The notes under the pieces: generated by a model | What the model was told of the DNA's origin: nothing | The model's database searches: none | The model's input: the letters and a program-made list of their open reading frames with translations, nothing else | NCBI RefSeq assembly: GCF_009696615.1 | Contig: NZ_VULO01000017.1 | Coordinates: 1 to 41,161, forward strand | Reading direction: 5' to 3' | Source: Scrofimicrobium canadense | GTDB lineage: Bacteria; Actinomycetota; Actinomycetes; Actinomycetales; Actinomycetaceae | DNA: 41,161 nt | Translations under genes and position numbers: made by a program | Part shown: in pieces, positions 28,410-36,989 of the stretch | How positions within the stretch are numbered: position 1 is the first letter of the stretch | Layout of the letters: every line of letters starts with the position of its first letter

Positions 28410-30515
28410 CTATTTATCGTTATCAATCCTGTTTGCTAAAACATCAATTTTCCATGACAGTTCGTCAATGCGCCGCATTACCGTTGAAGCTGCACGATAG
28501 GAAGGAATAAACCTCCACATAGCATCTTTGGCCCGGTGCCGCACTTTACGCATTATTTTGCCTGGCAGTGTACGCACGCGGCGAACCTCACGAGCATTTT
28601 CGGCTGGCATGGAGGCAATAAGTCTCTCTAACCCAGAAGAGTCTAGCTCAGACAGTTCCTTCCAATTCCACGCAATGAACTCTCCAGCGCGTCTCCATAG
28701 CTCACGATGGGTATACCACGGAGAATTGGCAGCTGCAAAATGCATTGATGTCCGCAAGAACCATAGATAGTACTGCCCAAACCTTTCTTTGAGCTCACCT
28801 GTGTCGAGCCATTCAAGCAGGCGAAATGCGATGTCCATATGGTCCTCACCACGGGCTGCACCGGTGAAGGTCAAGTTCATGGTGCTACCGACATGGCGTC
28901 GATAGTTATACACGTGTTCTTCAGGATTCAGATATACAGCCTTTTGAGTATTAATGCCGTAGGCTGAGACAAAATATGCGTCCTCATACCGCAGATCGTC
29001 TGGAAAGCGTAGCCCCAAGTTTTCGACCAACTCACGTCGAAATGCTTTATTGCATACCGATGCGTCTGTCTTCTCCAGAAGGTCGCTGGTCATTTCAAAA
29101 GTGCCTGACATGCGAACTCGGTAATAGCTCTCATCGATTGCGCGTCCAGCCGCAGTACGGCTGCCTTTTTCGTAGGCGGGACGAATTGATCCCACAGTGA
29201 GGTCAACCCCGTTGTCCTCTAACGCCTCAACGAGACGTTCCACTGCGTCAGGCTCAAAAAAGTCATCGGAATCTGAAAACATGATGACGTCCGCGCAGGC
29301 TCTTTCCAGTCCGATATTGCGCGCCGCACCCTGACCACGATTCTCCTGGGTGAATAACCGTAACCGTGGTTCGGTACGGAAATGCTCTTCAAGTATCTCA
29401 ACGGATCCGTCAACCGAGCCGTCATCGACAACGATGAGGTCGACTTCGGGGACTGTCTGCTCCAAAATGGAGTCCACACATTGAGCAATATACTTTTCGG
29501 AGTTATGGACCGGCACAATCACCGTAGCTTTTGCTCGGTCTTGGGCAGCGCGGCGCTGCTTCACCATGTCTGGGGTTTCGATAAGTTCAAAAATTCCTCG
29601 CCGTTGGTTTGCATCTGCAATACCTAGGTCAAGACTTCCCGACTCCCATGCATTCCTAAACTCCAGCGATGCCTGCTCAATGAAGGGGCCCGCAACATCT
29701 GCCGCAAGGCGCTCAATATTCCAATCGTAGGCACCCCATTTAGCAATGTAGAAAAACGGTTTGAATTTTTCAAACAAGGAATGTTCACGCAGGTATGTCT
29801 CAATCGAAGAATACTCATCTGAGACACACATGGCTTTTCCTGGACTTGTTACCGAAGAAGCTTCATTGTCCATCCGATAGTGAAGATATGCGTCATCGGT
29901 AAAAATCACGCGGCGCGCAGTGGCCCACACTTTAAATCCGAATCCAGTGTCTTGATAGGACGCTCCTGGAGTCGGTAGGAACTTAATATCGTTCGCTTCT
30001 AAGAAGTCTCTGCGGTAGATACCCGACCAGATTGCCGGGCGTTCGAAAAGAATATGCGGTTCAGCCGCCACGTCAATTAACCGGCCGACCTGTTCAGGGT
30101 GTACTAGTCGGACAATTTTATTGGTAAGTCTGCGTTTTTTAGGATCTGTGTAGTGAGAATAAAAGTTGCTCTTTGCGACGTCCGCAGCATTTTTGGTTGC
30201 CAAAGTATAAAGCTTTTCGAACATGTCGGGTTCAGCCCAGTCGTCTGATTCGACTATCCCGATATACTCACCCGTTGCTGCCGCAAGTCCCCGATTCATT
30301 GAGTCGCCATAACCGGAGTTCGGCTTATCTATGACTACAATGCGGGAATCGAAAGCCGCATACTCGTTAATGATACTCAATGAGGAGTCCGTTGACCCAT
30401 CATTTATGCAGATGATTTCGATGTCTTTCAACGTTTGTTGGACTACTGAGTCGAGGCACTCGTGGAGGAAGCGTTCGACGTTATAGATCGGGACCAGCAC
30501 CGAGATCTTTGGCAC
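28410..30515 (-). CDS. Tandem-domain GT2 glycosyltransferase
   Basis: A 701-aa protein with two GT-A family 2 domains. Domain 1 (about residues 1-250) starts KISVLVPIYNVERFLHECLD and has IVESDDWAEPDMFEKL. Domain 2 (about 330-560) starts KATVIVPVHNSEKYIAQCVD and has IMFSDSDDFFEPDAVERL. Each keeps the DxD-like acidic motif, so both may be active. The last ~140 residues are basic and helical. No membrane helix is evident. The start is the GTG at 30515, with AAAGGAG five nt upstream; a TTG at 30530 is inside that site. Two-domain GT2 proteins often make alternating disaccharide repeats or add two successive sugars, but the donor sugars cannot be read here. Confidence 0.9.
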   Translation of the reverse strand: MPKISVLVPIYNVERFLHECLDSVVQQTLKDIEIICINDGSTDSSLSIINEYAAFDSRIVVIDKPNSGYGDSMNRGLAAATGEYIGIVESDDWAEPDMFEKLYTLATKNAADVAKSNFYSHYTDPKKRRLTNKIVRLVHPEQVGRLIDVAAEPHILFERPAIWSGIYRRDFLEANDIKFLPTPGASYQDTGFGFKVWATARRVIFTDDAYLHYRMDNEASSVTSPGKAMCVSDEYSSIETYLREHSLFEKFKPFFYIAKWGAYDWNIERLAADVAGPFIEQASLEFRNAWESGSLDLGIADANQRRGIFELIETPDMVKQRRAAQDRAKATVIVPVHNSEKYIAQCVDSILEQTVPEVDLIVVDDGSVDGSVEILEEHFRTEPRLRLFTQENRGQGAARNIGLERACADVIMFSDSDDFFEPDAVERLVEALEDNGVDLTVGSIRPAYEKGSRTAAGRAIDESYYRVRMSGTFEMTSDLLEKTDASVCNKAFRRELVENLGLRFPDDLRYEDAYFVSAYGINTQKAVYLNPEEHVYNYRRHVGSTMNLTFTGAARGEDHMDIAFRLLEWLDTGELKERFGQYYLWFLRTSMHFAAANSPWYTHRELWRRAGEFIAWNWKELSELDSSGLERLIASMPAENAREVRRVRTLPGKIMRKVRHRAKDAMWRFIPSYRAASTVMRRIDELSWKIDVLANRIDNDK

Positions 30516-30577
30516 AGGAGCTCCTTTCAAGCGGGTAACTCACGCAATGCTAACATCGCTGGAGTTGTTCCCAACAC

Positions 30578-30606
30578 TAAACAACATCAAAGGTATCGAT
30601 AGTCAA
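30578..30606 (-). promoter_or_regulatory. Candidate promoter of the tandem GT2 gene
   Basis: On the minus strand TTGACT (30606-30601) is followed after 17 nt by TGTTTA (30583-30578). The -35 is good and the -10 is poor. It lies about 65 nt upstream of the GTG start, which has its own strong Shine-Dalgarno. Confidence 0.35.
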
Positions 30607-30660
30607 CTAATCAGCTAAGCGCAACTCTCTAACCTTGATGGCTAAACGCTTGCACACCCA

Positions 30661-32205
30661 TTACGGCGAACTCAAGACTTCCGGAGGCAACGGGCCTTCA
30701 AGTATGAGGCCAATCTCGTCGACGTCTTTCCCAACTATCGTATGCGCACTATTGGTAGATGAATCAGAGTTCAGTAACGATACCCCTAATCCAGCCCTTC
30801 CATCTTTGACAGTGGCACCTACCAATTCTAGGAGCGTTGGATACATATGGAGTTGGTTGTCTTTTTCTCGTACTATTTCGATCGGATTGGGACTGTATAT
30901 GCGGTTGAATAAAGGGATGTTTCTCTGATCGTCGTTGTCCATTTTTAGGGTGTACTGCGAGACTGGGTGAAACTGAGCATGCATCGAATGATCAGCCATG
31001 ATAACCACTACAGTATCTTCCATGAAACCGTTATTTTTCATGAAATCTAAGAAATCGGCAACGATATCGGATTGACACCGAACGGTTGAAATAGTCAAGT
31101 CTTCTGATGTCGTAGGACAGTATTCCCACTGATATATAGGATCATGGTTATCAAGCGTCAATAGTTCGAGGTTAAATGGCCGACCGGATTCACGTAAATC
31201 CACAATCTTTTCTTTTGCACGCTCAAACAACCTTTGATCAGAAAGACCCCAGAAATCTCTAGTCTCGACGTCCTCACCTAGTTGCGCCCAGTAGTCTTTC
31301 ATCAGCACTTCGTCGTACCCGTGGGATTTGAGAAACAAGCCTTTGTCTTCAAACTCTGCGTCAGCACCTCCCATCCAGACATTTGTATATCCGGCGTTTG
31401 AGAGGATGTCGCCCAGACATACCGCATTGCCAAAGAACGTTGTTTCAGACTCGGGAGGGCGCTTCGGAAGTCCACATTGAGTACTGACAATCCCTGGCAT
31501 TGTCCATCCCCCACTGGGGTAATGACTGAGTCTTTCTATTGTCTCCCACCCGTCGGTTGCTTCTTTTAGCGTAGTGAGTGCATCTTCACCGATGAGATCC
31601 TTATTCCCAAAAGCATCGTCCATAGATTCCAGGTAGATGACGACCAGATTCAAATCTCCCGAAGGAAGCTGCGCAACCTCCGGCTTCACATAATAGTCAG
31701 CCATAGAGTACTCACCGTTCAGAGTTCGTAGATACCCTTGAAGATTCACAGTCGAAGCCATCTGCCAACATCCGACTACCAATATCGACATAGAAATGAC
31801 ACCATAGGCTATTCCTGCTGTCCTTTCTAATTTGACGGCATTTTTTCTTCTGGAAAGCCGCCGAACAAGAAGAGTGACAAACGTAACGCATCCAGTGAGC
31901 CCTACTGATGCCAAAATCACACGGAAAGCAAACGACCTCACATATCCCTTGGGGATTTCGGCTACATCAGCATTCCCGGGTACGAATGTCAGCATTTGAC
32001 GTACTGAAATCGCACCAAAGCGGCTTTCAATCCACGATGACGCAGTGAAAAGCAACAAACCTAGTAGGAGCAACAAACCGCCGACTCCCCACACAGCGAA
32101 TTTGAAGAAACGCTTCTTTTGCTTAGGTGCAGGTGCTTCGACTATCGGTCTCGGGGTAGGGCAAGCTCCCACCTTGATCGTGTGCAGTAGGTTCGCTGAT
32201 AGCAT
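30661..32205 (-). CDS. Membrane phosphoglycerol transferase / LTA-synthase-like (paralogue C)
   Basis: A 514-aa third paralogue of the MdoB/LtaS-type genes at 19152 and 20735. Three N-terminal helices (FAVWGVGGLLLLLGLLLFTA first) precede the outer catalytic domain. Motifs are complete: VIYLESMDDAFGNKDL, nucleophile T235 in GGWTMPGIVSTQCGLP, LTLDNHDPIYQWEYCP, and IMADHSMHAQF. It stands alone between a two-domain GT2 gene and a divergent DUF6541 gene, so it may be regulated apart from A and B. The first 12 or so residues are uncertain because no Shine-Dalgarno precedes the ATG at 32205. Three active-looking copies suggest different acceptor sites or initiating versus extending roles, as in LtaS/LtaP systems; that is inference. 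Confidence 0.9.
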   Translation of the reverse strand: MLSANLLHTIKVGACPTPRPIVEAPAPKQKKRFFKFAVWGVGGLLLLLGLLLFTASSWIESRFGAISVRQMLTFVPGNADVAEIPKGYVRSFAFRVILASVGLTGCVTFVTLLVRRLSRRKNAVKLERTAGIAYGVISMSILVVGCWQMASTVNLQGYLRTLNGEYSMADYYVKPEVAQLPSGDLNLVVIYLESMDDAFGNKDLIGEDALTTLKEATDGWETIERLSHYPSGGWTMPGIVSTQCGLPKRPPESETTFFGNAVCLGDILSNAGYTNVWMGGADAEFEDKGLFLKSHGYDEVLMKDYWAQLGEDVETRDFWGLSDQRLFERAKEKIVDLRESGRPFNLELLTLDNHDPIYQWEYCPTTSEDLTISTVRCQSDIVADFLDFMKNNGFMEDTVVVIMADHSMHAQFHPVSQYTLKMDNDDQRNIPLFNRIYSPNPIEIVREKDNQLHMYPTLLELVGATVKDGRAGLGVSLLNSDSSTNSAHTIVGKDVDEIGLILEGPLPPEVLSSP

Positions 32206-32376
32206 CCATATGACAGTAATATTAACTGCCGGTACTCAAAACAAAAAAGTGTCACGCAGAGTAAGTGACTCTCTGCCGCCCACGGGGACGCGCCATTCAG
32301 ATAGTTCCTATACTTTCATCCGGTAGCACTCTTATGGCATCACTATCATCGAACTGGACACCGACCGGAGTTTTCT

Positions 32377-34359
32377 ATGACCTGGATTTCATTCGCAGCA
32401 GCTTTTCTTGCGGTAATAGTTGTGTTAGCTGCTACCGGCCCTCTACTCACTTATACCTGGGGTGTGAGAGGCTACCCGATTGTCCTGTGGGGGATTCCGC
32501 TCTCAATTACTTTCATTTCAGTTTCAGCAGTTGTCTTTCAAACACTGGGGATCCGTTGGAATGCAATTTCCGTGGGGGTTCTGCTGGTATCTGTTTCATT
32601 GGGCGGTTTCCTTCTCAGAGGTAGATACAAAAGCCCAAGATCTACCAAAAAATGGAAAACTCCCTTTCTTTGGTTGACAATAGGAACAGCGCTAGGGACA
32701 GCCTCCGTTGCAGCTAGAACAATATCTGCATTGAGCCACCCCAGCTTGGTCTCACAAACATATGATGTTCCACATCATGTGAACTTAGCTTGGTCCATAC
32801 TCAGCACCGGGCAGGGGTCGTCACTATCTCGGAACCTAGTGGGATCTACTTCTGGTAACAGTTTCTATCCAAGCGCCTGGCACGACTTGGTTGCTCTCGT
32901 CGCCCAGGTATCCGGCAGCTCTATTCCGACCGCGACCAATGCAACAATGGTTGTGGTGGCTTCATTGATATGGAGTCTTGGAATAGGACTCTTTCTGTGG
33001 ACATTGACCGGTCTGCCAACGGCGGCATTTACGGGTGCAGCTTTGGCAGGGATACTACCGCAGTTCCCCGCCCATTTCTTGTGGTACGTGCTGTATCCGA
33101 ATCTATTGGGTTTTGTGCTTGTGCCCTACCTTTTGGGAATGTCAGCACAGATACTAAGCCAACCTAGGAAACAGAAATACCTTCCTGCTTTGTTACTAGT
33201 TCTCTCCCTTCCCGGGATAACCCTCGCTCACCCTAACGCCCTTTTCGCTTTCGCCGTCATCTCTGCTCCATTATTCATTTATGGCATCGGCCTGTGGGTT
33301 TACCGCATAAAGACACCCAACTCGAAGTATCCCCGCACATGGGCTGCCGCTGCGTCGTTAGCAACTGTAATTGTCCTACTAATAGTGAACCAAGCAAGTA
33401 TGCGGGTTCGTTCCATAGCTGCTCTTCGCACGAAACCTCATTGGGACGCTCTTGGAGGAAAGAAAGAGGCCTTATGGGCGGCACTATCCGGCCGCGCAGG
33501 CTGGGTTCAAACACCTTATGTAGATTGGCAGTCAATCACTGTTGGCCCTATTCCCTTTTTACTTGGAGCTCTTTGTATTGTCGGTTGCCTGTATTGTTTC
33601 AAGTTACCAGCAGCTCGATGGCTTCCTTTTTCATACGCCACAGTTATCGCACTATTCGTTGTAGCGCTCGGAGTGAACGGACCTTGGAGACCGTACCTCA
33701 TCGGAATATGGTATTCAGATACTGACCGCATAGTCGCACTTGTAGGGTTAGTTGCTGCTCCATTAGCCGCACTAGGCGCATTTACCATTACTGAACTAAT
33801 CGTCAAATACCTGCACCCCCCACTTACAGCCACCTCCGTGGGATTACTAGTAACCTGCTCGATTCTCGTAGCAGCACAATTCAATCCACTGCTACGCGCA
33901 AGCTATACAATGGTCGCACTCAACCACAGTTTTTCAAGCAACGATGCGATGCTCTCGCGCGATGACTTCGATTTACTTGAAGAAGTAGAAGATATCGTGG
34001 ACCCCGATGAAGTACTCATCGGCGACCCTTGGGATGGATCAGTATTCTCTCCGGCATACACCAATAGAATCTTCGCTTTCCCCAGCCTCAATACATCCGA
34101 GGGCGACGACACAACCTACTTCATTGAAAACCTTAGCAACGCGCTCACCGACCCTGAAGTCTGCCAAATTGCCAACGATCACAACTATCGTTTTATTCTT
34201 AGTCTGGGTAATGATCGAGGGGAACATAATGGCCCATATGGGGACCCCAAAACTTTTTCTCCAGTCCACGATCTTTACGACCCCAAAATAGGCACTGTGA
34301 TAGCCGCTTCGGGCAAATCGCAGCTGATTGAAATCACAGCCTGTAAAGATGCACAATAA
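32377..34359 (+). CDS. DUF6541-type polytopic membrane protein (copy 2)
   Basis: A 660-aa membrane protein, diverged paralogue of the one at 25015-27000. Shared landmarks in the same order: FYPSAWHDLVALVAQ (copy 1: FYPAGWHDFVALVA), IWYSDTDRIVALVGLVAAPL (copy 1: LWYSDPVRIGAAVPLIAVPL), a soluble stretch with GDPWDGSVFS and GDDT, and the ending QLIEITACKD. The acidic first-loop motif reads YDVPHHVNLAW where copy 1 has WDAVFHLNAVRH. It is on the opposite strand from its neighbours, with GGAG at 32367-32370 six nt before the ATG. Outer-face glycosyl transfer by a GT-C mechanism is my best guess. It ends 12 nt from the convergent glycosyltransferase gene. Confidence 0.75.
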   Translation: MTWISFAAAFLAVIVVLAATGPLLTYTWGVRGYPIVLWGIPLSITFISVSAVVFQTLGIRWNAISVGVLLVSVSLGGFLLRGRYKSPRSTKKWKTPFLWLTIGTALGTASVAARTISALSHPSLVSQTYDVPHHVNLAWSILSTGQGSSLSRNLVGSTSGNSFYPSAWHDLVALVAQVSGSSIPTATNATMVVVASLIWSLGIGLFLWTLTGLPTAAFTGAALAGILPQFPAHFLWYVLYPNLLGFVLVPYLLGMSAQILSQPRKQKYLPALLLVLSLPGITLAHPNALFAFAVISAPLFIYGIGLWVYRIKTPNSKYPRTWAAAASLATVIVLLIVNQASMRVRSIAALRTKPHWDALGGKKEALWAALSGRAGWVQTPYVDWQSITVGPIPFLLGALCIVGCLYCFKLPAARWLPFSYATVIALFVVALGVNGPWRPYLIGIWYSDTDRIVALVGLVAAPLAALGAFTITELIVKYLHPPLTATSVGLLVTCSILVAAQFNPLLRASYTMVALNHSFSSNDAMLSRDDFDLLEEVEDIVDPDEVLIGDPWDGSVFSPAYTNRIFAFPSLNTSEGDDTTYFIENLSNALTDPEVCQIANDHNYRFILSLGNDRGEHNGPYGDPKTFSPVHDLYDPKIGTVIAASGKSQLIEITACKDAQ

Positions 34360-34371
34360 TTGCAGTGGGGT

Positions 34372-35643
34372 TTATCTTCTTCCCAATAGCTGCCGCAGAG
34401 AGTCGCTTATTCGTGCCACTTTGCTCACATATCTCCACCTGCGAGAATCTGTTATGGCGGTTAATTCATCTTGTAGGCTCTCAATTTGCCCTTGAAGTAA
34501 AACATTATCCGACCATGCTTGACGCAGCTGTTCTTCAGCGTCAGCTAGCCTAGTCGACTCTTTACGCAATCCGGACGCAAGGGTGTTCGCCTCATACTGG
34601 CTCTGGAAGCGCTGCTGGGCGACTAATAATGCGGATGATGCTGCATGAAGCACTCTCGCTTCGGGAGGCTCAAGGCTTCTTTCGGTCAGGGATTGCAGTA
34701 TGTCAAGGAAAACACTGGAAATAGTATAGATGGTCCGAAAATCTGTGAGTCGTTCGCGCTGATATTTCGCGGCCTCACAGTATCTACCAATAATGTCTTC
34801 AAATAGTTCAGAAGCTGACCGCGATTCACTGTCGCGGCCCGAAAAATGAGAGTATGCCGCGTCCTCATAGTTGTCAGCGTTGAGGTATCCGGGACCTCCG
34901 AAATGGTCATAGATATACACCGGCGTCCCCGACACGAGACAATACTGCACCGTCTTACCTATGGTGACTACCAGATCGTATTCGGAGATAACCTCTGGTG
35001 TCACCAAGCGGTATTCATCGCCGCTCTCACCAAAAAACACCACCTGACACCCAGAATCTTCCAGAATCCTCATTGCATCGACAACCTCTATGGGCGGATG
35101 GTTTGAGACCACCAGGGCTCGCTGTGGCGCTTCTCCAGAAGCCCTAGCTTCTATTTGGGCAAAAGCATCTGGAGCAGGATTACAGTAGAAGCCCCCAGCG
35201 TAACCAGACGAGAAATACGGAGCTTGGGCGTCCTTCACCCGCTGTGAGATGAAAAGTGAAAGGGAGGCAATAGATTCCTCAATACCGAAGACAAATGGTC
35301 TTTCGTCGGCACACTCAGCTAGTGAAGACATATGCAGATAGATGAACATAGGAAGTTCTTTGGCACCAGGCAGCTCTTCAAGAACCTCTTGTGGGAGGAC
35401 CTGGCTGTGTACCCATACGTAATCAAAATCCTCTACGCTAACCGAGCGCATCCGCGGTGTTAGCACATCGATACCGCTATCAGCAAAAAGATCACGGGCA
35501 GGACTGTCTAAAACCCATGTGAATACCGTGACCTGAGCACCAGATTCTTGTAAATACTTCGACAGTTCAAAAGTCGCCACCGTTGACCCGTTGATCCATG
35601 CCACCGTTGGCTGAGTGATGAGGAACCGCTTACCTGCTAGCAT
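34372..35643 (-). CDS. Glycosyltransferase-like (GT-B) protein with C-terminal coiled coil
   Basis: A 423-aa cytoplasmic protein. Residues 1-300 look like a GT-B glycosyltransferase: GKRFLITQPTVAWINGSTVA at the start, FVFGIEESIASLSLFISQR mid-way, and a late donor-side region DLVVTIGKTVQYCLVSGTPV followed by YIYDHFGGPGYLNADNY. The EX7E-type motif of GT4 is not clear, so the family is uncertain. Residues about 345-400 are a heptad-rich coiled coil (TRLADAEEQLRQAWSDNVLL), ending in ITDSRRWRYVSKVARISD. The SRxWR motif after a coiled coil is common at the ends of wall- and capsule-polysaccharide glycosyltransferases in Firmicutes and Actinobacteria, where it probably aids membrane or complex association. 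It is transcribed alone between larger gaps. Confidence 0.7.
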   Translation of the reverse strand: MLAGKRFLITQPTVAWINGSTVATFELSKYLQESGAQVTVFTWVLDSPARDLFADSGIDVLTPRMRSVSVEDFDYVWVHSQVLPQEVLEELPGAKELPMFIYLHMSSLAECADERPFVFGIEESIASLSLFISQRVKDAQAPYFSSGYAGGFYCNPAPDAFAQIEARASGEAPQRALVVSNHPPIEVVDAMRILEDSGCQVVFFGESGDEYRLVTPEVISEYDLVVTIGKTVQYCLVSGTPVYIYDHFGGPGYLNADNYEDAAYSHFSGRDSESRSASELFEDIIGRYCEAAKYQRERLTDFRTIYTISSVFLDILQSLTERSLEPPEARVLHAASSALLVAQQRFQSQYEANTLASGLRKESTRLADAEEQLRQAWSDNVLLQGQIESLQDELTAITDSRRWRYVSKVARISDSLRQLLGRR

Positions 35644-35720
35644 TCTTCAACTCTACCTTTTCTCGGCTATGTCCGGCCTCTTAGAGCTCTAAAGATGATA
35701 CCTAGACCCTTTTTACACAC

Positions 35721-35737
35721 ACTCACCACAAGTGAGT
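35721..35737. repeat. Small hairpin in the 35644-35810 gap
   Basis: ACTCAC at 35721-35726 pairs with GTGAGT at 35732-35737 across CACAA. It lies between the GT4 gene's stop and the next gene's start on the minus strand, without a U-tract on that strand. A weak terminator or chance structure. Confidence 0.3.
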
Positions 35738-35810
35738 TGTTGGCGCCAAGCGTGTGCAGCATGGAGGCTGACAAATCCGCACAGCAGTCCTGACTATAGA
35801 AGGATGTCTT

Positions 35811-36989
35811 TCATCTTCTCAGAGCATCCCTGACAGCACCAAGAACCCCATCGCCCGTTCTCGAAAGCGACCTGTTTTCAATAACCCAAGCTCGTAAAAA
35901 ATTGGGGCTATACACGTCCCCTGTACGGAGCAACTCTGTCATTGCATCAAGAATTTCACCCATTTCATATTGGGTGGCAATACCTAGCTTTTCGTTTGTG
36001 ATGTCATCGGATGCCTGCCCAGGACCAGCAAAAATAACTGGCGTCCCGCAAGCTAACGCCGCCAAGATTTTCGTTGGATACGGCGTATCTGTGGCGTGCA
36101 AGGGAGCTATAGACACCAGCGCCGCTATGGCACTCGAAAGTAATGGAGCCACCTCCCGTGGCTGCAGCATATCCATCACTAGCACCCTGGGAGCCATATC
36201 AGAGTATTGGTCGTTGATCTGTTGGGCCCGTCGACGTATCTCCGCCCAATCCGAGCCTCCCCCTACGAAAAGAAGCTGCGTTTGCGGTCTGGTTTCTAGA
36301 AGTCTTTCAAAAGCATCCAGGAATATAGTGGCTCCCTGGAACTCAGATGCTGTACCCGCATAAATAAAATAGGGGTCTTCAAGCCCCAAGTCCTGACTAC
36401 CTCCGGGACGATAGACATCTGTATCGATACCATTGGGAACCAGAAATACTTGTTTGGCCCCCATTTTCCTGACTTGTCTTTCGACTCCTTCAGTTACGGC
36501 GATTACTCCCTTGGCACCACTAATAGCGAAGGACTCAGCCTTTTCCAAGAGCTTCACCACGAGTCCTGGGGCGCCCATCGATTTCGCACCAGAAGACCAA
36601 GTGTCAGCGGCGTACCACATATAGGGAGTGCGTCGAATAGTTGCAGCTGCGCGCGCGGCCAAGCCTGTCGTTGGCGGCGGTTCAACCATGATGAGATCAG
36701 CGCGCTTCGCTGCAAGTAATCGAAAGAATAACGGTATATCAAAAGAGAGATACGGAAAGTAGCCTCGTAAGTTTCCGTCTTTATCGCGAAGGGTGGGCCA
36801 GCGCTTCACAACAATGTCATTGTCACGATCTCCTCCATCCGTATGGGGATACTTCGATGTAAGTACCTCGACCTCAAACCCGGCTTTAACAAGCGCCTTT
36901 TCTACTGCCGCCCAACGTTGAGACGCTGCTGTGGGCTCGGGCAGGTGTACTCTAGTCGCAATGAGGATGCGCCGCTTCTTCTGACTCAC
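35811..36989 (-). CDS. GT4 glycosyltransferase
   Basis: A 392-aa cytoplasmic GT-B transferase. The first Rossmann domain begins KRRILIATRVHLPEPTAASQ; the second begins after VFLVPNGIDTDVYRP with YFIYAGTASEFQGATIFLDA. The donor-binding region near the end reads PLHATDTPYPTKILAALACG, where the P-T-K form replaces the usual EGFGLxxLEAMA, as in WbuB/WcaI-like aminosugar transferases. The start ATG overlaps the epimerase stop codon by four bases (ATGA), so the pair is co-translated and probably works on the same sugar, suggesting transfer of ManNAc or its uronic acid. That specificity is inference from context. Confidence 0.9.
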   Translation of the reverse strand: MSQKKRRILIATRVHLPEPTAASQRWAAVEKALVKAGFEVEVLTSKYPHTDGGDRDNDIVVKRWPTLRDKDGNLRGYFPYLSFDIPLFFRLLAAKRADLIMVEPPPTTGLAARAAATIRRTPYMWYAADTWSSGAKSMGAPGLVVKLLEKAESFAISGAKGVIAVTEGVERQVRKMGAKQVFLVPNGIDTDVYRPGGSQDLGLEDPYFIYAGTASEFQGATIFLDAFERLLETRPQTQLLFVGGGSDWAEIRRRAQQINDQYSDMAPRVLVMDMLQPREVAPLLSSAIAALVSIAPLHATDTPYPTKILAALACGTPVIFAGPGQASDDITNEKLGIATQYEMGEILDAMTELLRTGDVYSPNFLRAWVIENRSLSRTGDGVLGAVRDALRR

